From NCBI GenBank assembly GCA_024742415.1, contig JANSYN010000003.1, positions 301,048-365,047 of the forward strand: a stretch of 64,000 nucleotides of DNA, written 5' to 3'. Below the pieces are notes generated by a model. It was not told where the DNA came from, did not search any database, and saw nothing but the letters and a program-made list of their open reading frames with translations. This document shows positions 9,281 through 17,264 of this stretch, piece by piece. The first letter of the stretch is position 1, and every line of letters starts with the position of its first letter. The position numbers and the translations under genes are program-made. The DNA is from Gammaproteobacteria bacterium. GTDB lineage: Bacteria; Pseudomonadota; Gammaproteobacteria; Pseudomonadales; Halieaceae.

Positions 9281-9976
9281 TTACAATCGCCCGCTGATTG
9301 CCTCCCAGTGCGCCAGGTCCCCGGGGCGGTCGATATCAGCCAGGGTGGGCAGCAGGGCATAGCGCATCGCGAGCCGCTGCGCGTTGGCAACCGTACTGAC
9401 AAGTACCGTTTCACTACCCCAGGCCACATCGGCAAAGAGCGCATTCAGGGCCTCTGTCGCAGCATCCCGGTTGAGGCCAATCAATACGAACCCGCCGTCC
9501 TGTGCCGGCCCAATCACCAGTTCATTCTGTTCGAGCGCGTTGCTGGCCACGTGCAGATATGCGGGTGTAATCGCCGGGCAATCACTGCCCACCAGCAGCA
9601 CTTTGCGCGCGCTCTGCAAGCCCGCTGCAAGAGCGACCGCCATGCGCTCGCCCAGATCCCGACCGGACTGCGCCACCAGCGCTGCAACCCCCGCCTGCAA
9701 CTGCTGCGTGAATACTGGGTGATCGGTCGCGCCAGCCACGTGCAGCTGTACCGCGCCGAGGTCGGCCTGCAGCAGCTGCGTGGTGGTCCAGCGCAGCAGC
9801 TGCACGTGGATTTCACAGGCCTGCGCTGCACTCAGGTGCGGTATGAGCCGCGTTTTGACCTGACCCGGTACCGGTTCACGGGCGAACTGCACAAGCAGAC
9901 ATTCCGCACTTGCCAGGCGGGTGCTCGTGCATCGTTCACCGGCCGCTCGTTTGGAGTGGCGGGGCTCAGCGGCCAT
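9281..9976 (-). CDS. TIGR04282-type glycosyltransferase of arsenosugar clusters
   Basis: About 231 aa from the ATG at 9976, which lies inside the overlap with the upstream gene; the ORF-track start at 10015 is a TTG further up. The protein has a GT-A-like nucleotide-binding fold of the DUF2064 family: LLVQFAREPVPGQVKTRL at the start, VLLVGSDCPAITPAYL in the middle and GPAQDGGFVLIGL after it. These genes repeatedly accompany arsS and a GT2 gene and are assigned to arsenosugar synthesis. It overlaps the preceding glycosyltransferase by 11 bases, suggesting translational coupling. The glycosyl donor is not evident. Confidence 0.88.
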   Translation of the reverse strand: MAAEPRHSKRAAGERCTSTRLASAECLLVQFAREPVPGQVKTRLIPHLSAAQACEIHVQLLRWTTTQLLQADLGAVQLHVAGATDHPVFTQQLQAGVAALVAQSGRDLGERMAVALAAGLQSARKVLLVGSDCPAITPAYLHVASNALEQNELVIGPAQDGGFVLIGLNRDAATEALNALFADVAWGSETVLVSTVANAQRLAMRYALLPTLADIDRPGDLAHWEAISGRL

Positions 9977-10694
9977 AGTAGTAATACCAAAGGCGCTCAG
10001 GCGAGACGCCAGCAAAATAGGCCAGGCGCAGGCCCCACATGCGCAGAACCGTGCGCGCTATGCCCTGCTCTTCCCAACGCCGGCTGGAGGTCAGCACCGG
10101 CGCAGCGGGAACCAGCGGCGCTGCGACCGTTTTAAGGCGCTTGCAATAGGCGATGTCTTCCATGAGCGGAATGTCGTCAAATCCGCCGGTCTGCCGGTAG
10201 GTTTCACGCTGCATGAACAACATCTGGTCACCGGTGCCGATACGCGTCAACCGCGAACGCATGTTGATAAAGGCTTCGATCACGCGCAACGCAAAGCGCT
10301 GGCCACTCAGGCGCAGCGGAAAAAAACCCCACGCGGGCCTCGTCATCAGCAGCGCCATCAGCGACTGCTGATCGAACTGTGGTGCGCTGTCCGCATGCAG
10401 GAAGAACAGAAATTCACCGCGCGCAGCGCGCGCACCAAGATTCATCTGGCGCGCGCGACCCGGCTCGCAGATCAACAACTGGTCACTGTGCGGCAACGCC
10501 TGACGAACGGTCTCATCCTGGCTGCCGCCATCGACGACCAGCAATTCGGCATCGGGCCACGACAGACGCAGCTGACCCAACAGATCGGCAATATGGCCCG
10601 CCTCGTTCAGTGTTGGGATAATGACACTGACCGTTGGTGCATCATTTGCCAAGCGCACCACCACAACTGCTGCCCTGCCCCGCGGTGCAGCCAT
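9966..10694 (-). CDS. TIGR04283-type family 2 glycosyltransferase of arsenosugar clusters
   Basis: About 242 aa. N-terminal GT2 fold with VSVIIPTLNEAGHIADLL, LLVVDGGSQDET and the metal-binding region FLFFLHADSAP. The C-terminal half, PLMEDIAYCKRLKTVAAP, matches the TIGR04283 pattern. The start is uncertain: GTG at 10706, ATG at 10694, or a later start that would reduce the overlap with arsS (about 50 bases as drawn). It sits between arsS and the TIGR04282 gene, the order seen in arsenosugar loci. It likely transfers a sugar-type group in the cytoplasm during arsenosugar assembly. Confidence 0.9.
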   Translation of the reverse strand: MAAPRGRAAVVVVRLANDAPTVSVIIPTLNEAGHIADLLGQLRLSWPDAELLVVDGGSQDETVRQALPHSDQLLICEPGRARQMNLGARAARGEFLFFLHADSAPQFDQQSLMALLMTRPAWGFFPLRLSGQRFALRVIEAFINMRSRLTRIGTGDQMLFMQRETYRQTGGFDDIPLMEDIAYCKRLKTVAAPLVPAAPVLTSSRRWEEQGIARTVLRMWGLRLAYFAGVSPERLWYYYYGR

Positions 10695-11598
10695 AACAGT
10701 GCTCACCCGTTACCACCGCGTTGCCCGCAAGCGCATCTGGACCAAGCAGGTCGCTGAGGTGGCGGCGTCGATCTGACACCAGCAGCGGCAGGTCCAGCAT
10801 CTGGTTAAAATCACAATCGAACAGAAACCCCTGCCAGTCCACGCTTATCAGGTTGCGGCACATGACGGTGTCGAGGTTGTCCTGGCTGAAGTTGTCACGC
10901 AGCAGCTGCATGTAGGGGACGTATTCGCCCCGGGCCAGCAGGACCGCGCCGAACCGGCTGATCGGCATATTGGTGAGCGTGAACAGCCCGGTAAACCGGA
11001 TGTTGAAACGCGCCTGCAATTCACGCCGATAATCCTGCTCCAGCGCAGCCTGCGGGGGCGGCAGCGCGGCGCCGGTTGGATTGTAGACAAGGTTCAACGG
11101 CAGGGTGTCACCGTAGCCCAGCGTATTGAGTAGCTGCAGCGCCTCGATACTGGTTTCATACACGCCCTTCCCGCGCTGCGCGCGCACATTCTGTTCTTCA
11201 TAACACGGCAAAGAGGCCACGATCTCAACACCCTGCTGCGCCAGGAATGTGGCGAGATCTTCCTGCCCGGGCTCCATCAGCACGGTCAGGTTGCAGCGAT
11301 CTATAACATGCACCCCCAGCTCGCGCGCGGCGACCACCAGGGCGCGAAAATGCGGGTTGAGCTCGGGGGCACCGCCGGTGAGGTCCAGCGTTTTTATGTC
11401 CAGCGCGGCCACTGTCTGTAGCACCTGGTCGATGGTCTCGCGGCTCATCGACTCGGTGCGCGTCGGCCCCGCATCAACATGGCAATGTACACAGCTCAGG
11501 TTACACACATAGCCCAGGTTAACCTGCAGGGTGTGGATGGTGCTGCGTTGCACCGTGGGAAAATCGCTTTCGAGTAAAAGTGGACGTGTATCCTGCAT
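10642..11598 (-). CDS. arsS: Arsenosugar biosynthesis radical SAM protein ArsS
   Basis: About 318 aa from the ATG at 11598 (MQDTRPLL, GGGA upstream); the ORF-track start adds 65 implausible residues. The radical-SAM cluster motif is CNLSCVHCHVDAGP, followed by the SAM-binding LTGGAPELNPHF. The C-terminus has the extra cysteines typical of this family (CRNLISVDWQGFLFDCDFNQ, then HCYGCTAGQGSSCGGALG). ArsS is thought to transfer an adenosyl-derived group to dimethylated arsenic on the way to arsenosugars. It is first in an operon with two glycosyltransferases. No arsM methyltransferase is visible nearby, so the arsenic substrate would have to be made elsewhere. Confidence 0.95.
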   Translation of the reverse strand: MQDTRPLLLESDFPTVQRSTIHTLQVNLGYVCNLSCVHCHVDAGPTRTESMSRETIDQVLQTVAALDIKTLDLTGGAPELNPHFRALVVAARELGVHVIDRCNLTVLMEPGQEDLATFLAQQGVEIVASLPCYEEQNVRAQRGKGVYETSIEALQLLNTLGYGDTLPLNLVYNPTGAALPPPQAALEQDYRRELQARFNIRFTGLFTLTNMPISRFGAVLLARGEYVPYMQLLRDNFSQDNLDTVMCRNLISVDWQGFLFDCDFNQMLDLPLLVSDRRRHLSDLLGPDALAGNAVVTGEHCYGCTAGQGSSCGGALGK

Positions 11599-11807
11599 GC
11601 GGTTTCCCGACGGTTTAGGGGCGCTAATGCGCCACAGCATTGAAATCAGAGGGTTGCCAGGGCACCTGGCCCGGTGGGCACCGGTATGTGAGCCGCCAAC
11701 AACGCGCACTGTACCCAGAAGCTTGCGCAGCGGCCAATGCACGTCTGCGAACGCTCGAACTTTGGCATCACAGCATGACAGCGCGCGGCGCACTGCGCCA
11801 GTGGCGG

Positions 11808-13736
11808 CTAATACTTGTGTTCGCGCTCGGCCGCAGATAGCAGCACCATTGACTGCTGCCCCTGCAGATACTGGAATACAAGATTGTACGCCAGCACCGC
11901 CTGCACATAGTTGCGCGTTTCCTTGAACGGGATGGTCTCTACCCAGACGTCCAGGGGCTGCGCCTTGTCTGGCGGGTTCTGCCAGCGATCAACCCGATGC
12001 GGCCCGGCATTGTAGGCCGTCAAGGCAAAAATACGGTTGCCGCCAAAGCGATCGAGCAACTCGCGATAGTAGGTACTGCCCAGCCGTACATTGTGTTCCA
12101 CGTCATACAGCTTGGCAGTGCTGTGCGGCACATTTATGCCCGCTGCCACCTGACTGCCCGTAGCCGGCATTATTTGCATCAACCCGCGGGCACCGACTGG
12201 CGAGCGCGCTTGCGGGTAGAATGCGCTTTCACGTCGTGCGATAGCCTGCAGCTCATTCGGCGGCAGCTGCTGCGCGGCTGCGTGATACTCAAACACATTG
12301 CCATAAGCCAGAGGAAAGCGCAGTTCAAGCGCATCCCACAGCCTGGCTCGACTGGCCGCATCAATACCCTTGCGGTGCCAGCCCTTGTCAAAAGCGATAC
12401 GTGACAGCTGTGCCACGTCGTTCTCTGCATAGCGTCCCATCAGGGCATGCCACTCCGAGTGCGCGAGCGCGTACTCTTCGTGAAAGCGCAGCTCCTCGAT
12501 ACGTTGTAATGCAGGCAACTGCAGCAGCGCCGGATTGGACACCTCAGGAGCAGGCTGGTGTTGGAAGTTATAGGGCTGGCCGAGCTTGTCGGCGGCGAGA
12601 AAACCGTAGTAGCTGCGCTCACCTGCCAGGCGCTGCAGGCTTTGCAATGCGCCTGCGCTGTCACCGCGCTGTTCCGTGGCCATGGCTGACCAATAGCGCC
12701 ACACGTCTGCGTCGCGCTCCTGTTCGCTAAGCAGGGGTAACGTGCTGCCGATGGTTTCCCAGTCGCGCTCCTCCAGCGCCCAGCGCAGGCGAATGCCGGT
12801 GAGCTTGTCATCGTCCAGCCTGTCCAGCGCACCATGCAACCACTGTCGATGCAGGTCGCTCTTGGCAAACAGGCTACGCAGGGCGATTTCCGATTCAACC
12901 TCTTTCGCCTGCCCGGGCGTAAACGGCAACCGCTGGTTCATGCCATTCCAGCCGGCGAGGGCTTTCTCGGGGCTGTAGCGCGCCAGGTAGACCAGGCCGC
13001 GTGTCGCGATATCGGCAGAGCGTGTATCCTCTTGGGGTAGTGCTTCTGTGAGAACACGCTGGGGCTGTGCATAGATGCTGTCGAGTCGGTCCGTCCATGG
13101 GCGCAGTTGCGCGCTGCCCTGACGTGCCACGTAGCGCATCAACGAACGTTGCCCGGCGGCGAAGGCCGCCAGCGAACGCTGCCATACCAGTTCATCGGTG
13201 AGGCCGCCGGCTTTTCTCCAGGCGTCGAACAGCGGATCGCATTCATCGGGCTGCGAGTGGCCATGCACCCACAGGCTGCTGGCACCCTGCCACGCCTGCG
13301 CGGCGTCACCACTGGCCAGCCGGGCTCGAAAGTAATAGCACTTGAGTACCACGCTGTTGGGTTCACGCGGCATCACCGCAAGGAAATCATCCCAACGTTT
13401 GCGCTTACCCACGTGATCCAGGTAGGCACCAAGCAAACGGTTGGGCAATGGCGTGTCGGCAGCGCGCTCAATGAAATCGTTGACCTGGGCGGGCGATGCC
13501 TGATGCAGTTGCCGCAACAGCGCAGAGAAATCCAGGTAGATGGCCAGTGGGTAATCATCAAGGCGCGTACGCAGTTGCTGGTAGTCATCCCAGCGGCGCT
13601 CGCTGATGGCCGCAGATGCATCGTGATAGAGCTGACGCGAGACCGCCTGGGACGCTTCGGGTGTTGCGGCTACGGGAAGCGCCGCCACCAATAGCAACAA
13701 TAAGAACAAGACAGGTACTGAACCTGGCCACACCAT
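11808..13736 (-). CDS. slt: Soluble lytic murein transglycosylase (Slt70-like)
   Basis: About 642 aa from the ATG at 13736 (MVWPGSVP), which gives a clean signal peptide (LFLLLLLVAALPVAATPEA); the ORF-track start adds 46 residues that would bury it. A long alpha-superhelical U-domain (residues 40-450) precedes the C-terminal SLT domain. The latter carries the catalytic Glu in ARRESAFYPQARSPVGARG and the motifs GLMQIMPATG and LTAYNAGPHRVDRW. The enzyme cleaves the MurNAc-GlcNAc bond in the periplasm to yield anhydromuropeptides. Length and architecture match Slt70 of gammaproteobacteria. Confidence 0.95.
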   Translation of the reverse strand: MVWPGSVPVLFLLLLLVAALPVAATPEASQAVSRQLYHDASAAISERRWDDYQQLRTRLDDYPLAIYLDFSALLRQLHQASPAQVNDFIERAADTPLPNRLLGAYLDHVGKRKRWDDFLAVMPREPNSVVLKCYYFRARLASGDAAQAWQGASSLWVHGHSQPDECDPLFDAWRKAGGLTDELVWQRSLAAFAAGQRSLMRYVARQGSAQLRPWTDRLDSIYAQPQRVLTEALPQEDTRSADIATRGLVYLARYSPEKALAGWNGMNQRLPFTPGQAKEVESEIALRSLFAKSDLHRQWLHGALDRLDDDKLTGIRLRWALEERDWETIGSTLPLLSEQERDADVWRYWSAMATEQRGDSAGALQSLQRLAGERSYYGFLAADKLGQPYNFQHQPAPEVSNPALLQLPALQRIEELRFHEEYALAHSEWHALMGRYAENDVAQLSRIAFDKGWHRKGIDAASRARLWDALELRFPLAYGNVFEYHAAAQQLPPNELQAIARRESAFYPQARSPVGARGLMQIMPATGSQVAAGINVPHSTAKLYDVEHNVRLGSTYYRELLDRFGGNRIFALTAYNAGPHRVDRWQNPPDKAQPLDVWVETIPFKETRNYVQAVLAYNLVFQYLQGQQSMVLLSAAEREHKY

Positions 13737-13994
13737 AGGCCTGTGCCAGTGTCGACCCTGCCGGCTCCCGGCATCCTGAATGCTTCGCGCGAGCGACCTT
13801 ATACCGGCCCTCTGCACGGGTTTTGCTGCCCCTGTTTGCACCTGCACTGTCCTGCCACCCCGGCTTGAATCCATGGCCCCACTTGCGGCTGGAGCCTTGC
13901 GCTAGAGTGATATTTGCGCTGCTGGAATGCAATAGGTCAATGCAACTTTCGCCAACTTTTCGCTGCAACCGCAGGTGCTGCCAACGCCCTGCCG

Positions 13995-14555
13995 CTAAAA
14001 CAGCAGGCCCAGTGTGGGCTTATCGATGTCGGCATAATCGAGCACCACTTCGCGTCGCAGGATACCGAAACTGGCACCCTTGCTGACCAGCGTGTCGCGG
14101 CGCTGCCCACTGTAAATAAACTCGCGTGCTCCGGGCCTGGCATAGAAAAGAAGGAAATTACTCACCACGTTCAGTTCACCCGCCTGCTTGTTCAGCAGCT
14201 CGATGTTACCGACGATACGTCGGGTGCGCGGCGGCGGGTTTTCTGACCAGGAGTTGACCTTGTAGGCGCGCTCGACCCGCAGCATCAAATGCACAAAGCG
14301 TTCATCTCGTAGCGGATTGCCGACACCAGCGGCTGTTTCCAGTTCGCGCTCCACACTGATCATGTGCTCGTTGCCGCGTTCGCGGTTGTCGACCTGCACA
14401 TTGGTGCGCGCCGGCAGCGTGTAGTGGATAGACTCCTCCACCAGGGCTAGCCACTGCTGGTACTGGCGGTTGTCGAGCAAGCGTGCTTCGCGAAAATAGA
14501 ACGCCTCCAGCGCTCGCTGCTCCGCCGGGCTGGCCTGGTACACCGCATCGTTCAT
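13995..14555 (-). CDS. Aromatic-ring-hydroxylating dioxygenase, beta subunit
   Basis: 186 aa, a single NTF2-like domain of the dioxygenase small-subunit family (FYFREARLLDNRQYQQWLAL, IVGNIELLNKQAGELNVVSNF, SFGILRREVVLDYADID). The ATG overlaps the alpha-subunit stop codon (ATGA), so the two are translationally coupled. Beta subunits are structural partners of the Rieske alpha subunit in alpha3beta3 enzymes. No ferredoxin or reductase gene lies next to it, so electrons must come from elsewhere. Confidence 0.94.
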   Translation of the reverse strand: MNDAVYQASPAEQRALEAFYFREARLLDNRQYQQWLALVEESIHYTLPARTNVQVDNRERGNEHMISVERELETAAGVGNPLRDERFVHLMLRVERAYKVNSWSENPPPRTRRIVGNIELLNKQAGELNVVSNFLLFYARPGAREFIYSGQRRDTLVSKGASFGILRREVVLDYADIDKPTLGLLF

Positions 14556-15838
14556 GCGTCACTCTCCACTGCCTTGAGTTCGTCACGCCAGCGCTGGAAA
14601 AAACTGCGGGCATAAAACTCATTGGCGGTCACACTGACCAGGCCAGGCATGTGCGGATGGGGCTGTTCCTCACCCAGCCCCAGGCCGTAGAAGTAGGGCT
14701 GTTGATCGGCAAAGTCGATGTCGCTGCCAAGATACTGCTGTGCCCATACCTCGGCGTCCTCTTGCTCCAGCAGGCCACCGGGGCCGAAAAATGAACTGTA
14801 GTTGGTGCGCAGGATCTTCTTGATGGCAGCGGGTGCATCTGCCGGCACCACAGCCCACGACCAGTACTCCACCTTACCCGGCCCTCGCGGGTGCGATACT
14901 TTGAAGGAGGTGTTTGACCACAGGAAAGACAGGTTCGGGTAGATGCCATAAGTCAGGCCCTTCATGCGCGCGCGCAGTTCACCCACCCGCTCCGCAGCCC
15001 GTGCCTGCACTTCGCGCAGATAGTCCTGCACTTCGCTACCGCCCAACAGCGAACCCATGGCCTCCATTCCCCAGGCAACATCCTGCCAGGGGGCGTCTTC
15101 AGGCATCACCCGAAACGTCGCACCATGGCCCGGTGTGGTAACCACGCTATGCCCCAGCGATTCGATCAGGGTCTGTGCCTCGCGCGGGATAATGGCACTG
15201 TGCAGGAAGGCGCCGTGGTTGACATCGCCCAGTTGATTCTCAACCGGGAGTTTCCAGTTCGCGTCGATCAACCAGCGGTGCGGCGCCCCGATAAATTCGA
15301 TGCCCTGCGGAAAACGCAGGAAAAACGCATCCAGATAAAAGCGCATATCTCCCAGGTAGTCTTCAAGCGGGATGATGCTTTCATCAAAGCTGCCAAAGAT
15401 CATTCCACGCCAGCGCTCTACACGGGGTACCCGCTGCAGCCCCAGGGCAGACTTGTCAGGTTGGCCCTGCAGGGCCGATTCCTGCGGGATCGCAACCAGC
15501 GCGCCCTCCACGGTGTACGACCAGTTATGGTACGGGCAGATAAAGCGCCGCGTGTTGCCATGATCGGCACGACACACGGGCAGACCCCGGTGGCGGCAGC
15601 TGTTCACGTTCGCATAGACCTTGTGATCCTCGCCGCGCGACAGGATGATCGGCGTTTCACACATATAGGCCTGGACGAAATCTCCCGCATTGGGGATCTG
15701 CGTTTCATGACCCAGAAACAGCCAGCTGCGGCCAAAAATAGCGCGCTTCTCCAGCGCGTAAACTGCCGGATCTGACCAACAACGCCGGCTGATCAGCGAG
15801 GCATCTGCATTGACCAGTTCATCCACCTTCAGTGGCAT
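14552..15838 (-). CDS. Rieske ring-hydroxylating dioxygenase, alpha subunit
   Basis: About 428 aa from the ATG at 15838, preceded by GAGGTGG at good spacing; the ORF-track start at 15943 is too far up. The Rieske [2Fe-2S] ligands are SCRHRG and CPYHNW (C-x-H ... C-x2-H). The mononuclear iron site is GDVNHGAFLH (D-x2-H-x4-H). The enzyme adds dioxygen across an aromatic or related ring, or performs a monooxygenation. Divergent TetR gene 135 bases away is the likely regulator. The substrate cannot be read; an aromatic acid or terpenoid/steroid ring is possible. Confidence 0.95.
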   Translation of the reverse strand: MPLKVDELVNADASLISRRCWSDPAVYALEKRAIFGRSWLFLGHETQIPNAGDFVQAYMCETPIILSRGEDHKVYANVNSCRHRGLPVCRADHGNTRRFICPYHNWSYTVEGALVAIPQESALQGQPDKSALGLQRVPRVERWRGMIFGSFDESIIPLEDYLGDMRFYLDAFFLRFPQGIEFIGAPHRWLIDANWKLPVENQLGDVNHGAFLHSAIIPREAQTLIESLGHSVVTTPGHGATFRVMPEDAPWQDVAWGMEAMGSLLGGSEVQDYLREVQARAAERVGELRARMKGLTYGIYPNLSFLWSNTSFKVSHPRGPGKVEYWSWAVVPADAPAAIKKILRTNYSSFFGPGGLLEQEDAEVWAQQYLGSDIDFADQQPYFYGLGLGEEQPHPHMPGLVSVTANEFYARSFFQRWRDELKAVESDA

Positions 15839-15973
15839 ATCCACCTCGACTTGAGCAATTAAATTATCAATCGTTAATATTTTGCCCAGTATACCCGGCA
15901 GTGCATCGAACGATCGAGGGGGATATGCTACTTTTTGACCCACCAGCGGCGATCAAGTGATCATTTTTAGACG
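15839..15973. promoter_or_regulatory. Divergent promoter region between dioxygenase and TetR genes
   Basis: The 135-base region is A+T-rich in its left half (AATTAAATTATCAATCG, then TTAATATTTTG). It holds two small palindromes that could be TetR half-site pairs: ATCG-AA-CGAT at 15905-15914 and GATCA-AG-TGATC at 15951-15962, the latter just before the TetR start codon. The arrangement suggests that the TetR protein represses both its own gene and the dioxygenase operon. The operator assignment is tentative. Confidence 0.45.
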
Positions 15974-16621
15974 ATGTCAGACACCGGCATGACAGCGAAG
16001 CGGCAAACCAAAGGAGAAAAAACGGCACAGCGGATACTCGACGCCGCTGCAGACCTGTTTGCCAGCCAGGGCTATGACGGCACCAGCCTGCGCCAGATCG
16101 CGCAGGGTACGGGCATCACTGAGCCGGCACTGTACAACCACTTTGCGAGCAAACAGGCACTGTATGAAGCGGTGCTGCACCGCGGCTTGAACCCCATGGC
16201 GCAGGCCCTTGCCGAACACATAGACGGAGCGTCACGCCTGCGCGACTACACCGAGTTACCCGCCATCATGACGGACTTACTGCTGGAGCATCCGCAAATG
16301 GCCGCCCTCTTCCAGCAGGCTATGCAGGGCGATGCGAATTCACTGGGAACGCAGCTGGTCGCTGCCTGGCTGGAGCGCCTGTTCGATGAGGGACGCCGCA
16401 GCCTGACCCGTTATGGTGCGGTCGCAAACAGCGGTGACCGCGATCAGGACAATGCCGCGCTGGCGATCAACCTGATCGCGATGTTTAACCTGACTACCGG
16501 CTACTTTTTGTCACAGCGCGCCTTTGCAACACTGGCCAACGGGAACATAACAGACCCGGATAACATCGCGCGGCAAAAACGTCTGCTGCACAAGGTCATC
16601 CGGGCGATGCTCGTCAGTTGA
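15974..16621 (+). CDS. TetR/AcrR family transcriptional regulator
   Basis: 215 aa. The N-terminal helix-turn-helix is clear (QRILDAAADLFASQGYDGTS, LRQIAQGTGITEPALYNHFA, SKQALYEAVLHRGL). The C-terminal ligand domain is unremarkable and gives no ligand clue. Divergent from the Rieske dioxygenase, which it probably controls in response to the substrate or a CoA derivative. Its last 8 bases overlap the end of the convergent hsp20 gene. Confidence 0.95.
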   Translation: MSDTGMTAKRQTKGEKTAQRILDAAADLFASQGYDGTSLRQIAQGTGITEPALYNHFASKQALYEAVLHRGLNPMAQALAEHIDGASRLRDYTELPAIMTDLLLEHPQMAALFQQAMQGDANSLGTQLVAAWLERLFDEGRRSLTRYGAVANSGDRDQDNAALAINLIAMFNLTTGYFLSQRAFATLANGNITDPDNIARQKRLLHKVIRAMLVS

Positions 16622-17036
16622 TTTCGATGCGACGCCGCTCGGGTTCCTTTTCGAGCTGCTTCGGCGCCCGCAAGGTGAGTACGCCGTTCTCAAAACTGGC
16701 CTGGATATCACTTTCCTTGACGTCTGTTCCGAGATTGAAGCTGCGCATGAATTTGCCATAGCGACGCTCGCGGCGAATGACCCGCCCTTGCGCTTCTTCG
16801 GCGTTTTTCACTTCGGATTCAGCTTCGAGCGTGAGCACGCCGTCCTTGATATGCACGTGGATATTGTCCTTGCTCACGCCGGGCAGCTCAGCGGTAATCT
16901 CATAGTGCTCATCGGCGTCCCGAATATCGACGCGAGGGGCAAAAAATGAAGGCTCCTCTGCGCTGGCCGGCTGCGGCCATGCATTGTTAAAAAAGCGGTC
17001 CACGTCAAACAAGTTGCTTCTGGTTATCAGTGACAT
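16614..17036 (-). CDS. Small heat-shock protein Hsp20/alpha-crystallin family
   Basis: 140 aa. The alpha-crystallin domain spans residues 30-125 (FFAPRVDIRDADEHYEITAE, LPGVSKDNIHVHIKDGVLTL) with the conserved ENGVLTLRAPK near the C-terminus. An ATP-independent holdase that binds unfolding proteins in the cytoplasm. The start has GCAGGAG upstream. A sigma-32-like promoter lies about 45-70 bases upstream (separate entry). Alone on this strand; it converges with the TetR gene. Confidence 0.95.
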   Translation of the reverse strand: MSLITRSNLFDVDRFFNNAWPQPASAEEPSFFAPRVDIRDADEHYEITAELPGVSKDNIHVHIKDGVLTLEAESEVKNAEEAQGRVIRRERRYGKFMRSFNLGTDVKESDIQASFENGVLTLRAPKQLEKEPERRRIEIN

Positions 17037-17078
17037 AGTCGTTCTCCTGCATTGTCTTGTGCGTTGCGTTGAGAGGGT

Positions 17079-17106
17079 TTATGGAGCATAAAAGTGCCTT
17101 TTCAAG
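17079..17106 (-). promoter_or_regulatory. Sigma-32 (heat-shock) type promoter of hsp20
   Basis: Read on the minus strand: CTTGAAA (17106-17100), 13 bases, then CTCCATAA (17086-17079). The -35 box is identical to the sigma-32 consensus CTTGAAA and the -10 box is close to CCCCATNT. The spacer is within the accepted range. The predicted start is about 35 bases upstream of the hsp20 ATG. Confidence 0.8.
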
Positions 17107-17264
17107 TGTCGACACATTCCTGCTCGCGCCCGTTGTTATTGATGTGGTGGCGATTCACTGGTTTACAAGAGCGACAGACGTTATTCTCTGCGGGTCGGGA
17201 ACAGCAGCCGGTGGCCGCTCCAGTTCGCCGTATTCCATACAAAAAGATAACGATGGAAAGCCAG

